Shown here: one piece after another, positions 47,442 through 58,880 of the stretch
Layout of the letters: each line of letters starts with the position of its first letter
Position numbering within the stretch: position 1 is the stretch's first letter
From: Sesamum alatum
Lineage: Eukaryota; Streptophyta; Magnoliopsida; Lamiales; Pedaliaceae
Direction of reading: 5' to 3'
DNA: 64,000 nt
Assembly: GCA_034509735.1 (NCBI GenBank)
Contig: JACGWO010000003.1
Location: forward strand, 6,820,001-6,884,000
Notes under the pieces: generated by a model
The model's input: the letters and a program-made list of their open reading frames with translations, nothing else
Databases searched by the model: none
What the model was told of the DNA's origin: nothing
Translations under genes and position numbers: made by a program

Positions 47442-49583
47442 ATCTCCCACTTGACCTAAAGCCAATCACCCTTTGACCTCGAACCTCTTATTCAGATGGT
47501 GAGTATGGGCAACTTGCGACATGGGCTTAGCAAGTGGATCTGCTATGTTTTCTGCGGAGCTGACTCGGTCCAACCGAACGTTAGTCCTGCTATCCATCTC
47601 TCTAAGTAGATGGTAGCGTCTAAGAATATGCTTGGATCGTGATGAGATATCGGTGCCTTTTCTAGCGCTATCATCCCGTTGTTATCATGAAAGATAATTA
47701 TAGGCTTAGCAATGCTAGGTACTACATCCAACCCTTGGATGTAGCTAATCAACCAAACCACTCTTTAGCAGCTTCCAAAGCCGCTATGTATTCAAAACTC
47801 TATGGTGGAGTCCGTCGTGGTAGCTTATTTGGAACTCTTCCAAGTAACCACGCCACCATTTAGTCTAAATACAAAACCATACTGAGACTTGGCATCATCG
47901 TCATCCGATTAGAAGCTAGCGTCGCTATAGCCTTCCAGTTTCAACTCTCCACTGTCGTAGATCAAGAACATGTCCTTAGTCCTTTTTCAGCTACTTCAGG
48001 ATAGTCTTGACTGCACTCCAGTGTGCCTTCCCGGCACACGACTGATATCGACTAGTTACGCTCAAAGCGAAAGCCACATCAATTCTAGTGCACTGAACAA
48101 CATACTGTATGTTGCCTACGGCTGAAGTATAGGGATGTCCTACATCCGTTTAAGTTCCTCATCAGTCTTAGGAGACTGCTTCTTGGATAACTTAATTTCA
48201 TGCCTCATATACAAGGACTGGGCCATTCCTAACATCCTTCTAGATCTATCCCTGTAGATCTTGATGCCAAGGATGTAGTATGCCTCGCCCATATCCTTCA
48301 TAGAGAATTGCGTTGACAACCAAGCTTTAGTGGTACCCAACATCTTAGCGTCATTCCCAATGAGCAAGATGTCATCCACGTAAAGCACCAGAAACACAAC
48401 TGAGCTCCCACTGATCTTCTTGTATACACAAGGATCGGACTCGTTTTTGATGAAATCATATCCCCATATGACTTCATCAAAACGTATGTTCCAGCTTCGG
48501 GTTTAACCCCTTTTGGTGGATCTGCTAGGGTCCAAATCTTGTTTGTACCCATCGAGTCCATCTTGGATTTCATGGCCTCAGGCCACTTGTCCGAATCGAT
48601 GTCCGACATTGCTTCTTCGTACGTCTTTGGATCATTATCCAACTGACCGGTCAGGCCCAGAAATCCATACCTATCAGGTGCATGGGATACTCTGGCCGAC
48701 CTACGGAGGACTGGAACAATATCAGTGGGAACCACTGGCTCAAATGTCACTGCCGCCTCATAGGGTGCCTCACTTGATTCCTCAAGGAGTACCTCATCGC
48801 GTCGACTATCCGATGGAAGACCTTTTTCCAAGAACACTGCGTTTCGCGAGACAAAAACCTTTTGCTCGGAGGGATCATAGAAATAATACCCTGCAGTTTC
48901 TTTCGGATAGCCGATGAACCTGCATAAACTAGACCTCAAGTCCAGTTTATCTCCCACTAATCTCTTGACATATGCGGGGCAACCCCACACTTTCAAGTAT
49001 TTGTAGGAGGCAGGCTTGCCATGCCATATCTCATATGGCTCTGGGATACCCTTTTAGATGGCGCCAAGTTCAAAACTTTGGCCGCCGTTTCAAGAGCGGA
49101 TCCCCAGAAGGAAAGGGGGAATTCAGTAAAACTCATCATGGATCGAACCATGTCCAACAAGGTCCGATTCCTCCTTTCAGACACACCATTAAGCTGCGGT
49201 GTTCCAGGAGGGGTCCACTGAGAGAGAATCCCATTCTCTTTTAGATAATCAGTAAACTCACCACTCAAATACTCTCCACCTCGTTCCGACCGAAGGGCTT
49301 TGATCTTTCGACCGGTTTGGTTCTCTACTTCAAGTCTGTATTCCTTAAACCTTCCAAAGGCTTCGGACTTGTACCTCATCAGGTAAATATAACCATACCG
49401 TGAGTGATCATCGGTAAAGGTTATGAAGTACGAGTACCCACCTCTAGCTTGAGTATTTAATGGACCACAGACATCTGTATGGATCAAATCCAACAGACCA
49501 CTGGCTAGCGTACTTTGTCCAACAAAGGGTTTCTTGGTCATCTTTCCCTTTAGACAGGATTCGCAGGTCGGTAGGTTGTCCAA
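47442..49583 (-). pseudogene. Copia A3 pol with RT deletions
   Basis: Integrase at 49583-48993 keeps CESCLKGKM, HTDVCGPL, D (RSERGGEYLS: the second catalytic Asp of SDRGGEY reads Glu) and SERRNRTLLDM, then frameshifts near 48995. RT lacks about 350 bp relative to A1 at position 48500, where GCTTCGGG joins GTTTAACCCC. The KWVYKRK and QMDVKTAF motif A region is gone. YVDD remains at about 48370. A second gap of about 65 bp lies near 48210. RNase H is broken (47543-48000). Clearly non-autonomous. Confidence 0.93.
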
Positions 49584-49594
49584 ATCGTCTATTT

Positions 49595-50974
49595 CTAGAC
49601 TCTTGAGTCCACCAACCTTCTTATCCTATCTTTAGAGATATGACCTAACCTCGCATGCCATATCTGTGCGTTATTATGATCATCATGTTTTCGTTTGTGT
49701 TGTGCAGTCATAATCCAATTAGACTGTTGAAGTATGTACAGACCGTTGACCAATGTACCAAGCAGATGAGAAATACCATCTTTGATAATGAAAAAAACGT
49801 TTTTATTGATGGTAAATTCATATCCCTCCTTATCAAGGACCGGGATGGAAACAATGTTTTTAATCATGCTAGGTACATAGAAACAGTCGTTCAGTACAAT
49901 CCTAACATGACTACTAATGGCTAACTCTAGTGATCTTACGGCCTCCGCAGCAACGGCCTTGCCATCGCCTAGCCTCAGGATCATCTCATCCTTGGTTAGC
50001 CTTCTGCTTCTTTCCAGTGCCTGCAAATCATTGCAGATGTGAGCACCACACCCGGTATCCAATGCCTATGAAGCAGAATTAGTAATCATATTTACTTCAA
50101 CCACAAACTTACCTGCATTGGAGAGGAGTTGTGGGCACTCCCTCTTCCAATGCCCTTTCCCTTGGCAATGCATGCAGACATCATTTGCCTTGGACCGCTG
50201 AGAACCACGGGCCTTCCCTTTCCCTTTGCTCGGTCCAACCGGAGCAACAGGGACGCCCGGAGCGCGAGCAGGGGCCGCAACCGTCTTACCTTTGCCCTTC
50301 TTCCTCTTCCAGCGTCCGGCCCTCTTGCCATTCGCCTTGGAGGTTGAAGCCTCTCCTATCAATACCGTCGACGCCGACTTGTGGGTCGTTGCCTCGTATT
50401 GGACCAGCATGTTGATCAACTCATGAACAGACTTCTCAAGTCCGTTCATGTTGTAGTTTACAACAAACGGGTCATAGGATGGAGGAAGCGACTGGAGGAT
50501 TACGTCAATGTACGTGTCATTGTTAAGCCCAGCTTTAAGGTCCTCGAGTTTCTCCACTAGGGAGAGCATCTTGACCCCATGACTCTTTACAGACGCTCCT
50601 TCAGCGAGCTTGGTGCCAAAGAATGCTTTTGTGGCGGCATATCTAATATGCCTATCCGGAACCGCATAAACCTCGTTCATGCGGAGCATTATGGCGGAGA
50701 CGTTGTCCAGCCTCTCATACTGCTTCTGGATGTCGTTAGACATCGAAGCCAGTATGATACTGCGTACTTTCCGGTTGTCCTCATGCCATTTCTCGAACGT
50801 CAAACGTTCTTCAGGCGTGGACCCCTCCGGTAAGTTGCTCGGTGGCGGCTCGTCCAAGACGTAGCCTTGGTTCTCGAAACCGAGGACAATCCTCAGGTTT
50901 CTCAGCCAGTCCGAGTAGTTCGTTCCGTTGAATTTGTTAGTCTCAAGAATCATGGTTAACGGGTTCTTAGACAT
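49595..50974 (-). pseudogene. Copia A3 gag (open) and protease
   Basis: Gag is an open 302-codon frame from 50974 (MSKNPLTMILETNKFNGTNY) with GRWKRKKGKGK and the CCHC knuckle CMHCQGKGHWKREC. It stops at 50066 just before the protease. The protease frame (50062-49595) begins MDTGCGAHICNDLQAL, with the DTG triad, and ends with the integrase HxxxxH WHARLGHISKDR. The stop between SAS and the DTG region looks like a point change of the SWVLDTG segment. Gag alone could still be expressed. Confidence 0.9.
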
Positions 50975-52701
50975 ATCTACATTAATGAAAATGTAAAGCA
51001 GAAATTAGCAGATGATGGTAATATTATTGTTCAAGTTGAAGACTTGGTCTTTTAGTCTTTAACCCTCCCACTATTTATACGAAAGTCCGCTACTCTCAAG
51101 CGGAGTTTCGGGAAACCATTTCCTAGTGGGCTTGGGATCCACAAGCGTAATCTCCATGCCCCGCTTTTACGATTCACATGAAGAAGACCTTGTGGGAGAT
51201 ATCCAATATCATTCTCATCCAATGAGATTCCCCAGATATTTTGCCTCACCTATTCACATGGTCCCGAGGACTCCAAGCGAACCATGTTACTCAGTGTTGG
51301 GCCCGACCCATCAACCAAATCATGCCTCAAACTGTCGGCCCCCACGACTCGTGAGACAGGAAAACAGCGAGCGCAGTCTTTTTGTTCAGAACAATAGTGC
51401 AGCTTTCCCCTAGTCCAAGTGTGCGACGACTCGTGAGACCACACTTGGGTAGTGGTAGCTTCCTCACCACATTGCTGTGGATGGAGGGCTCGGACAGACC
51501 AAAATACTATTTTGATCCAAGTCCATTCTGGGCCTAATATTTAATTTGGTCCAACCAAATGAGAGTTTGTGTGTGACCGAGACCTCATCACATTATGGTA
51601 GTTTAGCATGCATAAATATCCAATATTTCAAGCGATAAATAAATGCGCCGCATGCAGAAAACATAGCATACCCCTGTTAGGATGATCACAAGCCCAACCT
51701 ATGCGACCCACTGAGCCCGCAGTGAGTCTATGGTCTGTCTAGGGTGGTCCTAAATTATTACAATAGTAATATACCCATTGTCATTCCAATGGGCCTTGTA
51801 GTGCTCTTGTTTCACACCTTGATGCTCCTCCTTGGGGTCTCCGACTCCAATTGCTTGTTAAAATTGAAACCTCACCAATCCTATCTACTCTCATTACAAC
51901 TGAAAGTATACATCGGTAATAAAGAAAACAAGACTTAACATCATGAGGTTGAAAATACGGGAGATGATAGTCCCAAAAACAAGAGGCACGCAGGCCCCAC
52001 CCAACAGAAAATAAATAAACATTCATTCATCCATACACAAGGTCTAGGGCTTTATGATCATCCCATGTTGATTCCATCAACTCACATAACATAATTATTC
52101 CAAATAATCATGCATAAATAACCAATGGATATTCCAAATACCCAAGTGATGTCCAACATCACAAAAGCATAAATATAAAAATAATATGCAAAATTCAAAT
52201 TTGAAATTTAATGGACATTTTAAACAATGCATGTATTAATCCCAAATTAATTAAGCAAATTTAATTCAAGGAATAATCCAATTATCCCAAAATCAAAAAA
52301 TGCAAAATTAACATATTTTCAGAATATTGTGCAGAAAATACAGAAAATTGAATTTTTTCGGAAAAAGTCGAAAAACGGCACAAAACGGCCCAGCCGTTGT
52401 GCTGGCCGGCCGCCCGGCTGCGCACAGCGGGCGCCTGCGCGCGGCCACTGCCGGCCCGACCAAAATTTTTTTTGTTTTTTTTGTTTTTCAAAACTGTTTC
52501 AGCACAATAAAATTAATATTATTCTGAAAATAAGCATGCAATTTTAGATCCAATCTAACAAAATTAAACATGCCAAAAGTCCATTAAATCCAAACAATTG
52601 AATCATCATATTATTCATATATTTATGTAATCTAACATGCCAATAAAGCCATTTAAAAGCAAGTAGATCATGCCAAACACATAGATCTATGCCCCTTACA
52701 T
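50975..52701 (-). other. Copia A3 leader
   Basis: Collinear with the A1 leader. The paired motif is at 51343-51357 and 51425-51439 (first base C to G in the second). The GC-rich block is at 52375-52462. Confidence 0.85.
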
Positions 52702-52721
52702 CGAACCGGGCTCTGATACCA
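52702..52721 (-). other. Copia A3 primer binding site
   Basis: TGGTATCAGAGCCCGGTTCG on the minus strand, identical to A1. Confidence 0.95.
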
Positions 52722-52723
52722 CA

Positions 52724-54863
52724 TGAAAGACAAGCGGATCCGCCCGGGAGCGCGAGCAGAAGCGAGAAAGCGTGGAAAGTGCGTAAATTTAAATCAAATT
52801 CAAAATACGCGAATCCCAAGGGGTGTACCCTTGGGTGCTCAACCGGGCGTTCGATGTAGGATGTGTAAATATTAAAGCATATATTTAAACACATAGGGCA
52901 TAGATATACAATTGAAATCAATCAAAGCGTAATAAACCGTTACCTTTGATTGTTTAGCGTATGCTCCGGGCTACTAGCGTTGTTCCTTCTCCGGAATGCT
53001 CATGAAATCCAAACGTATGGATTCTCCAAAGGTGATCCACACCACACCGGAAGAAACACACGTTCTTCTTGCTAGAAAAGAACGGGTTTAGGAAGGAATC
53101 GGTTTAAGAGAAGAACACTATGAATTAGTGTTCTCTTAAACTTACTTTGTTCTTCTTCTTGATTCAAAATCAAGTGAAGAACACAAGTGTAAGAGAGGGA
53201 GGGAGCACGAAATTTTGAGAGAGAGGAGAGGATTTTTGTCTTCTCTTTTTCCTAGAAAAAGATGAATAATGAATCACTTATGCTTGGTGTTGTATATTCT
53301 AAATATATATACATAATTAATGTGATTATTGGAATGTGTTTAGCTTCATCCAAGGTTGTCTAGATTCACTCCAATCAATCACCATCAATTCTTCAATCAA
53401 GCCTACCAAAATTTATGGTATGATCAAATCATACCAAAAGGGAAGAGCTTGATTGGAGTTGATTAGTCTCTTTCCAAAAGAGATAAGTCAACATACCACC
53501 TAGCATGAAACATGGCAGATTTTGCTTCCTCCAAGGGAGCATGTCGGCCATGTTTGATTAAGGAAAGAAGTCCAACTTCTTCCCATTCCAAATTAGGAAT
53601 TATTTCTCCTCTCGGGTATAATTTAACGGACCGGGTTTTATCGTAATCCAATTGCGACGAACCCAATATTAAATCCAATTTAATGTCCACTTAAATTATT
53701 CCCGTTGATCTTTTAATCCAATTAAAAGATCCAACGTCTCAACATCTCAACTTTCCATATTTAATTGAAAATCCAATTTACCGATTAAATGAAAGCCCGA
53801 TACAATATCGGCCCATCCATCCAATGGACTTTTCCCTTAAGTAATCCAATTACTTATTTTATCCTTCGAGATTGACTCCAAGTCGATCTCTCAACCTTCT
53901 CGGTGATTTGTGTGTGACCCTTTAGGTTCACCCTCAACTAGACTTGGGCCCGTGTCCCACAAGGGCCCGTTACCATGGGTGGCCGTCTAGCAACGGTCCA
54001 TGGCACTAGAGACTAGGTGAATTGGCGTGAACATTTAGGCGCCGATTCCGTACGGGTACGATCCTTCCGTCTACCGTCTCCCGGCCTTAGTCTAGGGTAT
54101 GGAATTGGGCGTCGGTTCCCATCCTTGACTAGGCATCTATGCTTAATACTCGAGACTACGTATGCTTCATTGCATCGACACAGGAAACCATTCCCTGTTC
54201 GACCAACCACTGTGGCCACAGCTTCAAACAACATGTACGTGTCTCCGAGTGCATAGGAGATACCTCTGTCATATACTGACAGGGGACGGATCCTCTTCTT
54301 GGAATCCACCGTCCTCGCTACACATTCCGACTGCACTGGACAAGGCTTATAATGATCATCTTACAGAATGATCACCTCTCGCCAGATCCAAGATACAGCC
54401 GTCCTGTGCACGTGACTGCCATGATTCCTCAAGTCTGAGGATTACTCCCGTACTATCGGAATCGGGGAAATCCAATCATACCGACCAAGCCTCCAAGGCT
54501 TCCATATGATGATCCCCGCGAGTCAGTCCAGTCGGCTCGACCCCAGTCGACCAACCCATCAAGATCGTGTAGGCGTCCCACGCCTGTCGCCGATGAAACA
54601 CGACACTCATCCAATGAACACGACTCTTGGCGCAAGTCTCAATAGGACTCTCGATGCCCTGTCTCGAGGTCCTCGACTTGGAACGTTTCAGTCCCAACTC
54701 TTAATCAGTTGGTTTCATGACCACCATCCAATGCGTGGCCCAACTGCACGAGTTGTTATCCATGGTCTGTGGGCTTTGTTGCGATATAAGTTAAACACCG
54801 TTTTAACAAATGTAAGATGAGCGCGACAAAGAAGGTACCATTGGTGACGAATACTCATCTTAT
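52724..54863 (-). repeat. Copia A3 5' LTR, outer end missing
   Basis: Collinear with A1 LTRs up to ACTCATCTTAT, where sequence switches to pol at a shared TTAT. The first roughly 90 bp of U3 in the sense direction, including the TG end, are lost. Confidence 0.93.
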
Positions 54864-54959
54864 CATGAAAGATAATTACAGGCTTAGCAATGCTAGGTAC
54901 TACATCCAACCCTTGGATGTAGCTAATCAACCAAACCACTCTTTAGCAGCTTCCAAAGC
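54864..54959 (-). pseudogene. Copia A RNase H fragment fused to A3 LTR
   Basis: Matches 47690-47786 of A3 and the same region of A1 (codons around VIIFHD...VVPSIAKP). It is part of a second internal domain lying outside the 5' LTR, in the same orientation as A3. It ends abruptly at CTTCCAAAGC. Confidence 0.9.
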
Positions 54960-54989
54960 GCGGCGATCATTTCGAGCCGTCACCCATTC

Positions 54990-55400
54990 ATTTTGACCAA
55001 AGCTCCAACGGGTAAATTTTTGAGTGGTCTTCCTTCTTCCTTCTTTCGGTACAAATCCATGGTTGCGTCCTGAGTTCACGGTCTATCAGTGGGGTCCACC
55101 TCCACTTCTAGAATCGCCGGCACCTTGTGCTTCAAATCCTTGGACGACTTCGAGATCTCAACGAGTTGTCGTGATCTGAAATAGAATAATTCCAAATCGG
55201 AAGTCGCTTTGATCAACACCTGATCCTTGAGACGGAAGAAATCGTCAGGATCCATCAGTAAATGCAAATCTTCAATTTGGTTCAGAATCATCCATATTTT
55301 TTCCAAAAATCCAACAATCGCTGAATGCTCTATCGTACGAGTGAGAGTCAATTTCGTCGGAATTTCTCTCCAAAAGTTGTTTTCCAACACGGATCCATGA
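54990..55400 (-). pseudogene. HSPRO-like gene fragment
   Basis: The minus frame reads EKIWMILNQIEDLHLLMDPD, DFFRLKDQVLIKATSDLELF, YFRSRQLVEISKSSKDLKHK and VPAILEVEVDPTDRP, then a stop in place of the expected Gly-Gly-Pro-Arg region, with TQDATMDLYRKKEEG after it. This matches the central-to-C-terminal part of HSPRO proteins, the sugar-beet nematode-resistance-like family of stress and SnRK1-associated regulators. Upstream and downstream parts (full length about 430-480 residues) are missing. No introns are expected in HSPRO, so retro-capture cannot be told from DNA-level capture. Confidence 0.82.
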
Positions 55401-55433
55401 CTCTAGAATCTGATTCAGACTTAGACTCTCCGG

Positions 55434-55667
55434 TTGGGTCAACAGATTCACATCTTGGTTGTAAAAACTGGCTTGGAGGGAAATGAGTATGTAGCTAGTG
55501 CTTTGATGTTTATGTACTCAAAATGTGGAATCATTGAAGATGCATGGAAATCCTTTGAGGCATCTCATAAAGACAGTTCAGTGACATGGAACTCAATCAT
55601 CTTTGCATATGCACAACATGGGCAAGGTAAAGTTGCTCTCGACTCCTTTTACCTAATGACAGAGTAG
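55434..55667 (+). pseudogene. Pentatricopeptide repeat (PPR) gene fragment
   Basis: LGQQIHILVVKTGLEGNEYV, ASALMFMYSKCGIIEDAWKS and SVTWNSIIFAYAQHGQGKVA show PLS-type PPR repeats as in organellar RNA-editing factors of the PCMP class (compare Arabidopsis At3g25970). About 77 residues remain. Homology ends at LMTE followed by a stop, and nothing upstream fits. It lies next to the HSPRO piece in opposite orientation, without any linking gene. Confidence 0.85.
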
Positions 55668-56209
55668 ACTGCCCGACTCTCGAGTTCTTCACAACATTGT
55701 CGTTGGAGCATTTCTTCAAAGCGTGAAGGTCCGCCGACTTGCAGATGAGATATATAGTAGCACTTTTGGCCCAGTTTTAGTTATAGCTAGACAGACAGTA
55801 GAAAACAAATGAAAAAACATAGTAATTTTGTATATATGTATGTCGGTGGATGGTAGTATGAGTTGGAGGACTCATATGATTGTATAGATGACCTCTGTTA
55901 GGATAGGAGCATCCATCTGATGAAAAAACAAATAGTAAAAGAATTTTTTTTTTGGTTCGAGGGGGAGATGGTACGGGGATTTCTCGGCTCTCCCCCTTCT
56001 CTGTGCGGTTTTTCGGCTCTCCTTCTCTATTTTCCTACGGATAAAATATTTAGAGAGTAATATCTCCTAAATTTGAAGTATAAAATATATAAAATCCTTA
56101 ACAATAAATTCTTATAACTTCATTTATACTAAATATCCTAAAAACTTCTTGAGCTAAATATGCGACAATAGTTAAAAAGCAAAAGAAAAAAGGAAAGAAC
56201 ACATATTTT
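55668..56209. other. Unassigned DNA downstream of the PPR scrap
   Basis: A T-tract lies at 55947-55954 and a pyrimidine-rich block at 55980-56035. No protein or TE end is recognised. Confidence 0.4.
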
Positions 56210-56350
56210 ATTCTAAAAGAGGGGGATGACCCCTCACATTGATATTTTATCCTAAAAAGGGGGGGGGGATGACCCCTCACATTGATATTTTACTCCTAAA
56301 AGAGGGGGATGACCCCTCACATTGATAATTTATCGTAAAAGAAGGGGATG
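56210..56350 (-). repeat. Short-period array, inverted relative to 58430-58735
   Basis: Four degenerate units containing GATGACCCCTCACATTGATA and AAAAGAGGGG, with a period of about 38-40 bp. The same unit in opposite orientation is at 58430-58735. Confidence 0.9.
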
Positions 56351-56359
56351 GCCCCTCAG

Positions 56360-56984
56360 ACAGAGACGTATGACGTCTGCGCACTTTAGTGGGTGCTTGA
56401 TAAAGAGTTATCAAGTTCACTGAATTGACTCATAGGAGTTGTCATATGGAAGCCCTATGTGGCATGATCGGTATGACTAGAACTCCTAGGCTACAATAGT
56501 GCACTAACTAGTCTTTAGACTTGAGGTTCCACAATAACCTTGTGCATAGGATTGCTATGACTTGATCATATACAATGTGGTCTCAGGTTTCATCTTGGAT
56601 CACTATACGGTCATGTTTCAGACATAGTTGAAGCATGCATGGAGGTTGGTGAGTTCCAAAACTCGACATTCATCATATGAACCCATCACTTAGTGCAAGT
56701 ATTTAAGGAATGGTTGATGCCCTGTCTCGACCGATTCATCGACTTGGAATATTTTAGATCAAACCATAGAGGTTGGTTTCATGGTCTCCATCATATGCGC
56801 GAGCCAACCCTGTAGCATAATTGATCTAGGGCCTTCAACCAAATGCTCATATAAATATAATATTAAAAACATATGATGAAGATGGCCAAAGAACATTTCT
56901 TAAATTAACATATTATTGAAAAAGATCGTATAGAATAGTTTACAAAGAGCTAATAAATTGGATTGATGGTCACCTATTCTAACA
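56360..56984 (-). repeat. Copia LTR fragment (family C-like), U3 end
   Basis: The minus strand starts TGTTAGAATAGGTGACCATC at 56984, the standard LTR start of these families. It runs through blocks shared with A and B (ATCGGTATGACTAGAACTCC region on the + strand) to about 56360, where the array begins. No second LTR or internal domain is visible. Confidence 0.85.
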
Positions 56985-57452
56985 CTATCTTCATGGCAGA
57001 CTGAGAGGTGAGGATTAGTGTGGTGGCTCGGGATGCAAATGGAGCGGTGGTTTCCTGACTTTCCCAACGGCAGAAGAAAAGTGTTGAGGCTGAAGTGGGG
57101 GAAGCCCTTGCGGCCAGGGAAGCGGCACCGTTGGCTCGACGTCAAAAACTGGACAAATCTGGTCATTGAGGGGGACTGTCTCCAAGTTATTTCCAAACTC
57201 CGAGCTTAGGATCATGATCTCTCTCCAGTTGGACCTGTTATTGCTGACATTTTATCTCTTGTTAGTTGTTGTTCGTCAGTATCTTGTTGTCATGTCAGTC
57301 GGGGTTGTAATGGTTTAGCTCACAAACTCGCTCTCCATGCACGATTCCATGTTGAGGGATCGGACTTTTCTGTTTTTGATGCTCAGCGCTTTGGACTGAG
57401 GGACTCAGACTTGGTTTAATTCAATATATCGAATTCTACTTTAAAAAAAAAA
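56985..57452 (+). pseudogene. LINE 3' tail with RNase H domain and poly(A)
   Basis: Plus-strand frames with stops read EVRISVVARDANGAVVS, SVEAEVGEALAAREA, TNLVIEGDCLQVISKL and, further on, CNGLAHKLALHARFHVEGSD and FGLRDSDLV. This is the RVT_3/RNase H-like C-terminal domain of plant LINEs. It ends with A10 at 57443-57452. It is in opposite orientation to the LINE at 12-43.8 kb and comes from another insertion. The left border coincides exactly with the end of the copia LTR fragment. Confidence 0.9.
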
Positions 57453-58285
57453 TACACGATAGTGACAGAGTTGTGAACCAATGAGAACGATCTTAGCAAG
57501 AGTCTGAGAAATTTTACTGTGAACTGGTAAATGGCATATGTGGCCCTCTATGCAGACAAAAGTGATAGACTAACATTCTAACATACTTCTCAGACGAGAG
57601 TGGTTTTCTTATGCGTAACAATCAAAATTCTTGATCTCCAGGGATGTGCACAACGAGTTATCATTGGAAGTGATGTTCATGCGACTAGTACACAAAAAAA
57701 AACTGAAACTTAAAATAGTAGAACCAACTTTCTTACTGATGGTACAAAAAATATTATTCCATCACATTATAATACAATCGAGTCTCTGCTATCTAATTCA
57801 GCTGGGGTAAAGACGACATCATGCCCCAACTGACCACTAACCACACAAACTAAACTATCAGGTGAAACCGCCGGGGGTAGGGTGGTAATTATATAATACT
57901 CCTTTTGGAAAATTACATCTTGGTCCCTTGATTAAATTCATGCACCATCAGTAGCCCCTCCAACTCCGAAGTATTTCAAGGGAATATTTAGGAGTTGAAT
58001 TAGATGCATATGCTCCATCAGTTTGCAGGATTGGCTCCTTTAGTCCCTTGCTTAGGCCTTTGCCTTCTTTGACTGGATATTCAGCGAGAATCATTTTTCA
58101 TATTCTTTCATAAAATATTATCGTCAATGATAAAGCATAAAAAGCTTATTAAACTAAAAAACATCGAATCGAGATGTTCAGTCTTGACTGCATAGTTGAA
58201 AATAACAATAATGTCAAATAACTCAATGTCGTATACATTTAGTCATGATACAAAATTCTTATTCCCTTTTTATTTTTGTTGTAGG
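57453..58285. other. Unassigned DNA with inverted copy of the 45.1 kb repeat
   Basis: Contains the inverted dispersed repeat at 57737-57803. No gene is recognised. Phrases such as CATCTTGGTCCCTTGAT at about 57930 are reminiscent of MULE-type TIRs, but no partner was found. Confidence 0.45.
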
Positions 58286-58735
58286 CTTCAGTTATTCAGT
58301 ATGCCTCAAGAAAATCTTAGTTCCGGGGCTTTTCTCTGGTGTGCCTCAAGGAAGCTTTTGCTTCGGGGCTTTTGTGTGCCTTAAGGAAGATTTTGTGCTT
58401 CGGGACTTTTGAATGTCAAATAAAGTATCAAAACGAAGGGCCATCCCCCTCTCTTTAAACAAAATATCAATGTTGTGCCTCAAGGAAGCTTTTTGCTTTG
58501 GGGCTTTTGAATCTCAAATAAAGTATCAGAGCGAAGGGCCATCCCTCTCTCTTTAAACAAAATATCGATGTGAGGGGCCATCCCCCTCTTTTAGAATAAA
58601 ATATCCAAGTGAGGGGCCATCCCCCTATTTTAGAATGAAATATCAATGTGAGGGGTCATCCCCCTCTTTTAGGATAAAATATCAATATAAGGGGCTATCC
58701 CCCTCTTTTAGGATTAAAATACAAAAGAAAGGATC
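58286..58735 (+). repeat. Compound tandem array
   Basis: The first part has about four units of GCCTCAAGGAAGCTTTTGCT / TCGGGGCTTTTG type. Then come six units of GGGCCATCCCCCTCTTTT plus AAATATCAATGTGAG with a period of about 39 bp. Units degrade toward both ends. Confidence 0.9.
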
Positions 58736-58880
58736 TGTTACTTATCATGAGCTGATAACGAACCTCCTATGTTCTCTACATTATGCGTTCCTCGAAGCCC
58801 CTGGCCATGGCTATTGATCAAATAGGAGAAAGGGTTTTTCCTATATAATAAATTGAAAGCATAACTTGAAGAGTTGATAC

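Larger units (their letters stand above)
45213..54863 (-). mobile_element. Ty1/copia element A3, sister of A1
   Basis: Same family as A1: 3' LTR 45213-47441, internal 47442-52723, PBS 52702-52721, 5' LTR 52724 to about 54863 lacking its last roughly 90 bp. Left flank is CAAAT. The right LTR runs into pol sequence, so no target duplication can be tested. Gag is open, but RT has internal deletions. Confidence 0.95.

Noticed and set aside
54960..56209. A Helitron carrying HSPRO and PPR pieces
   Set aside because: I could not find a convincing TC start, a CTRR end or a 3' hairpin, so the carrier is left undefined.
56210..58735. CRISPR-like spaced repeats
   Set aside because: Units are contiguous and degenerate without unique spacers, inverted between the two arrays, and the genome is a plant.
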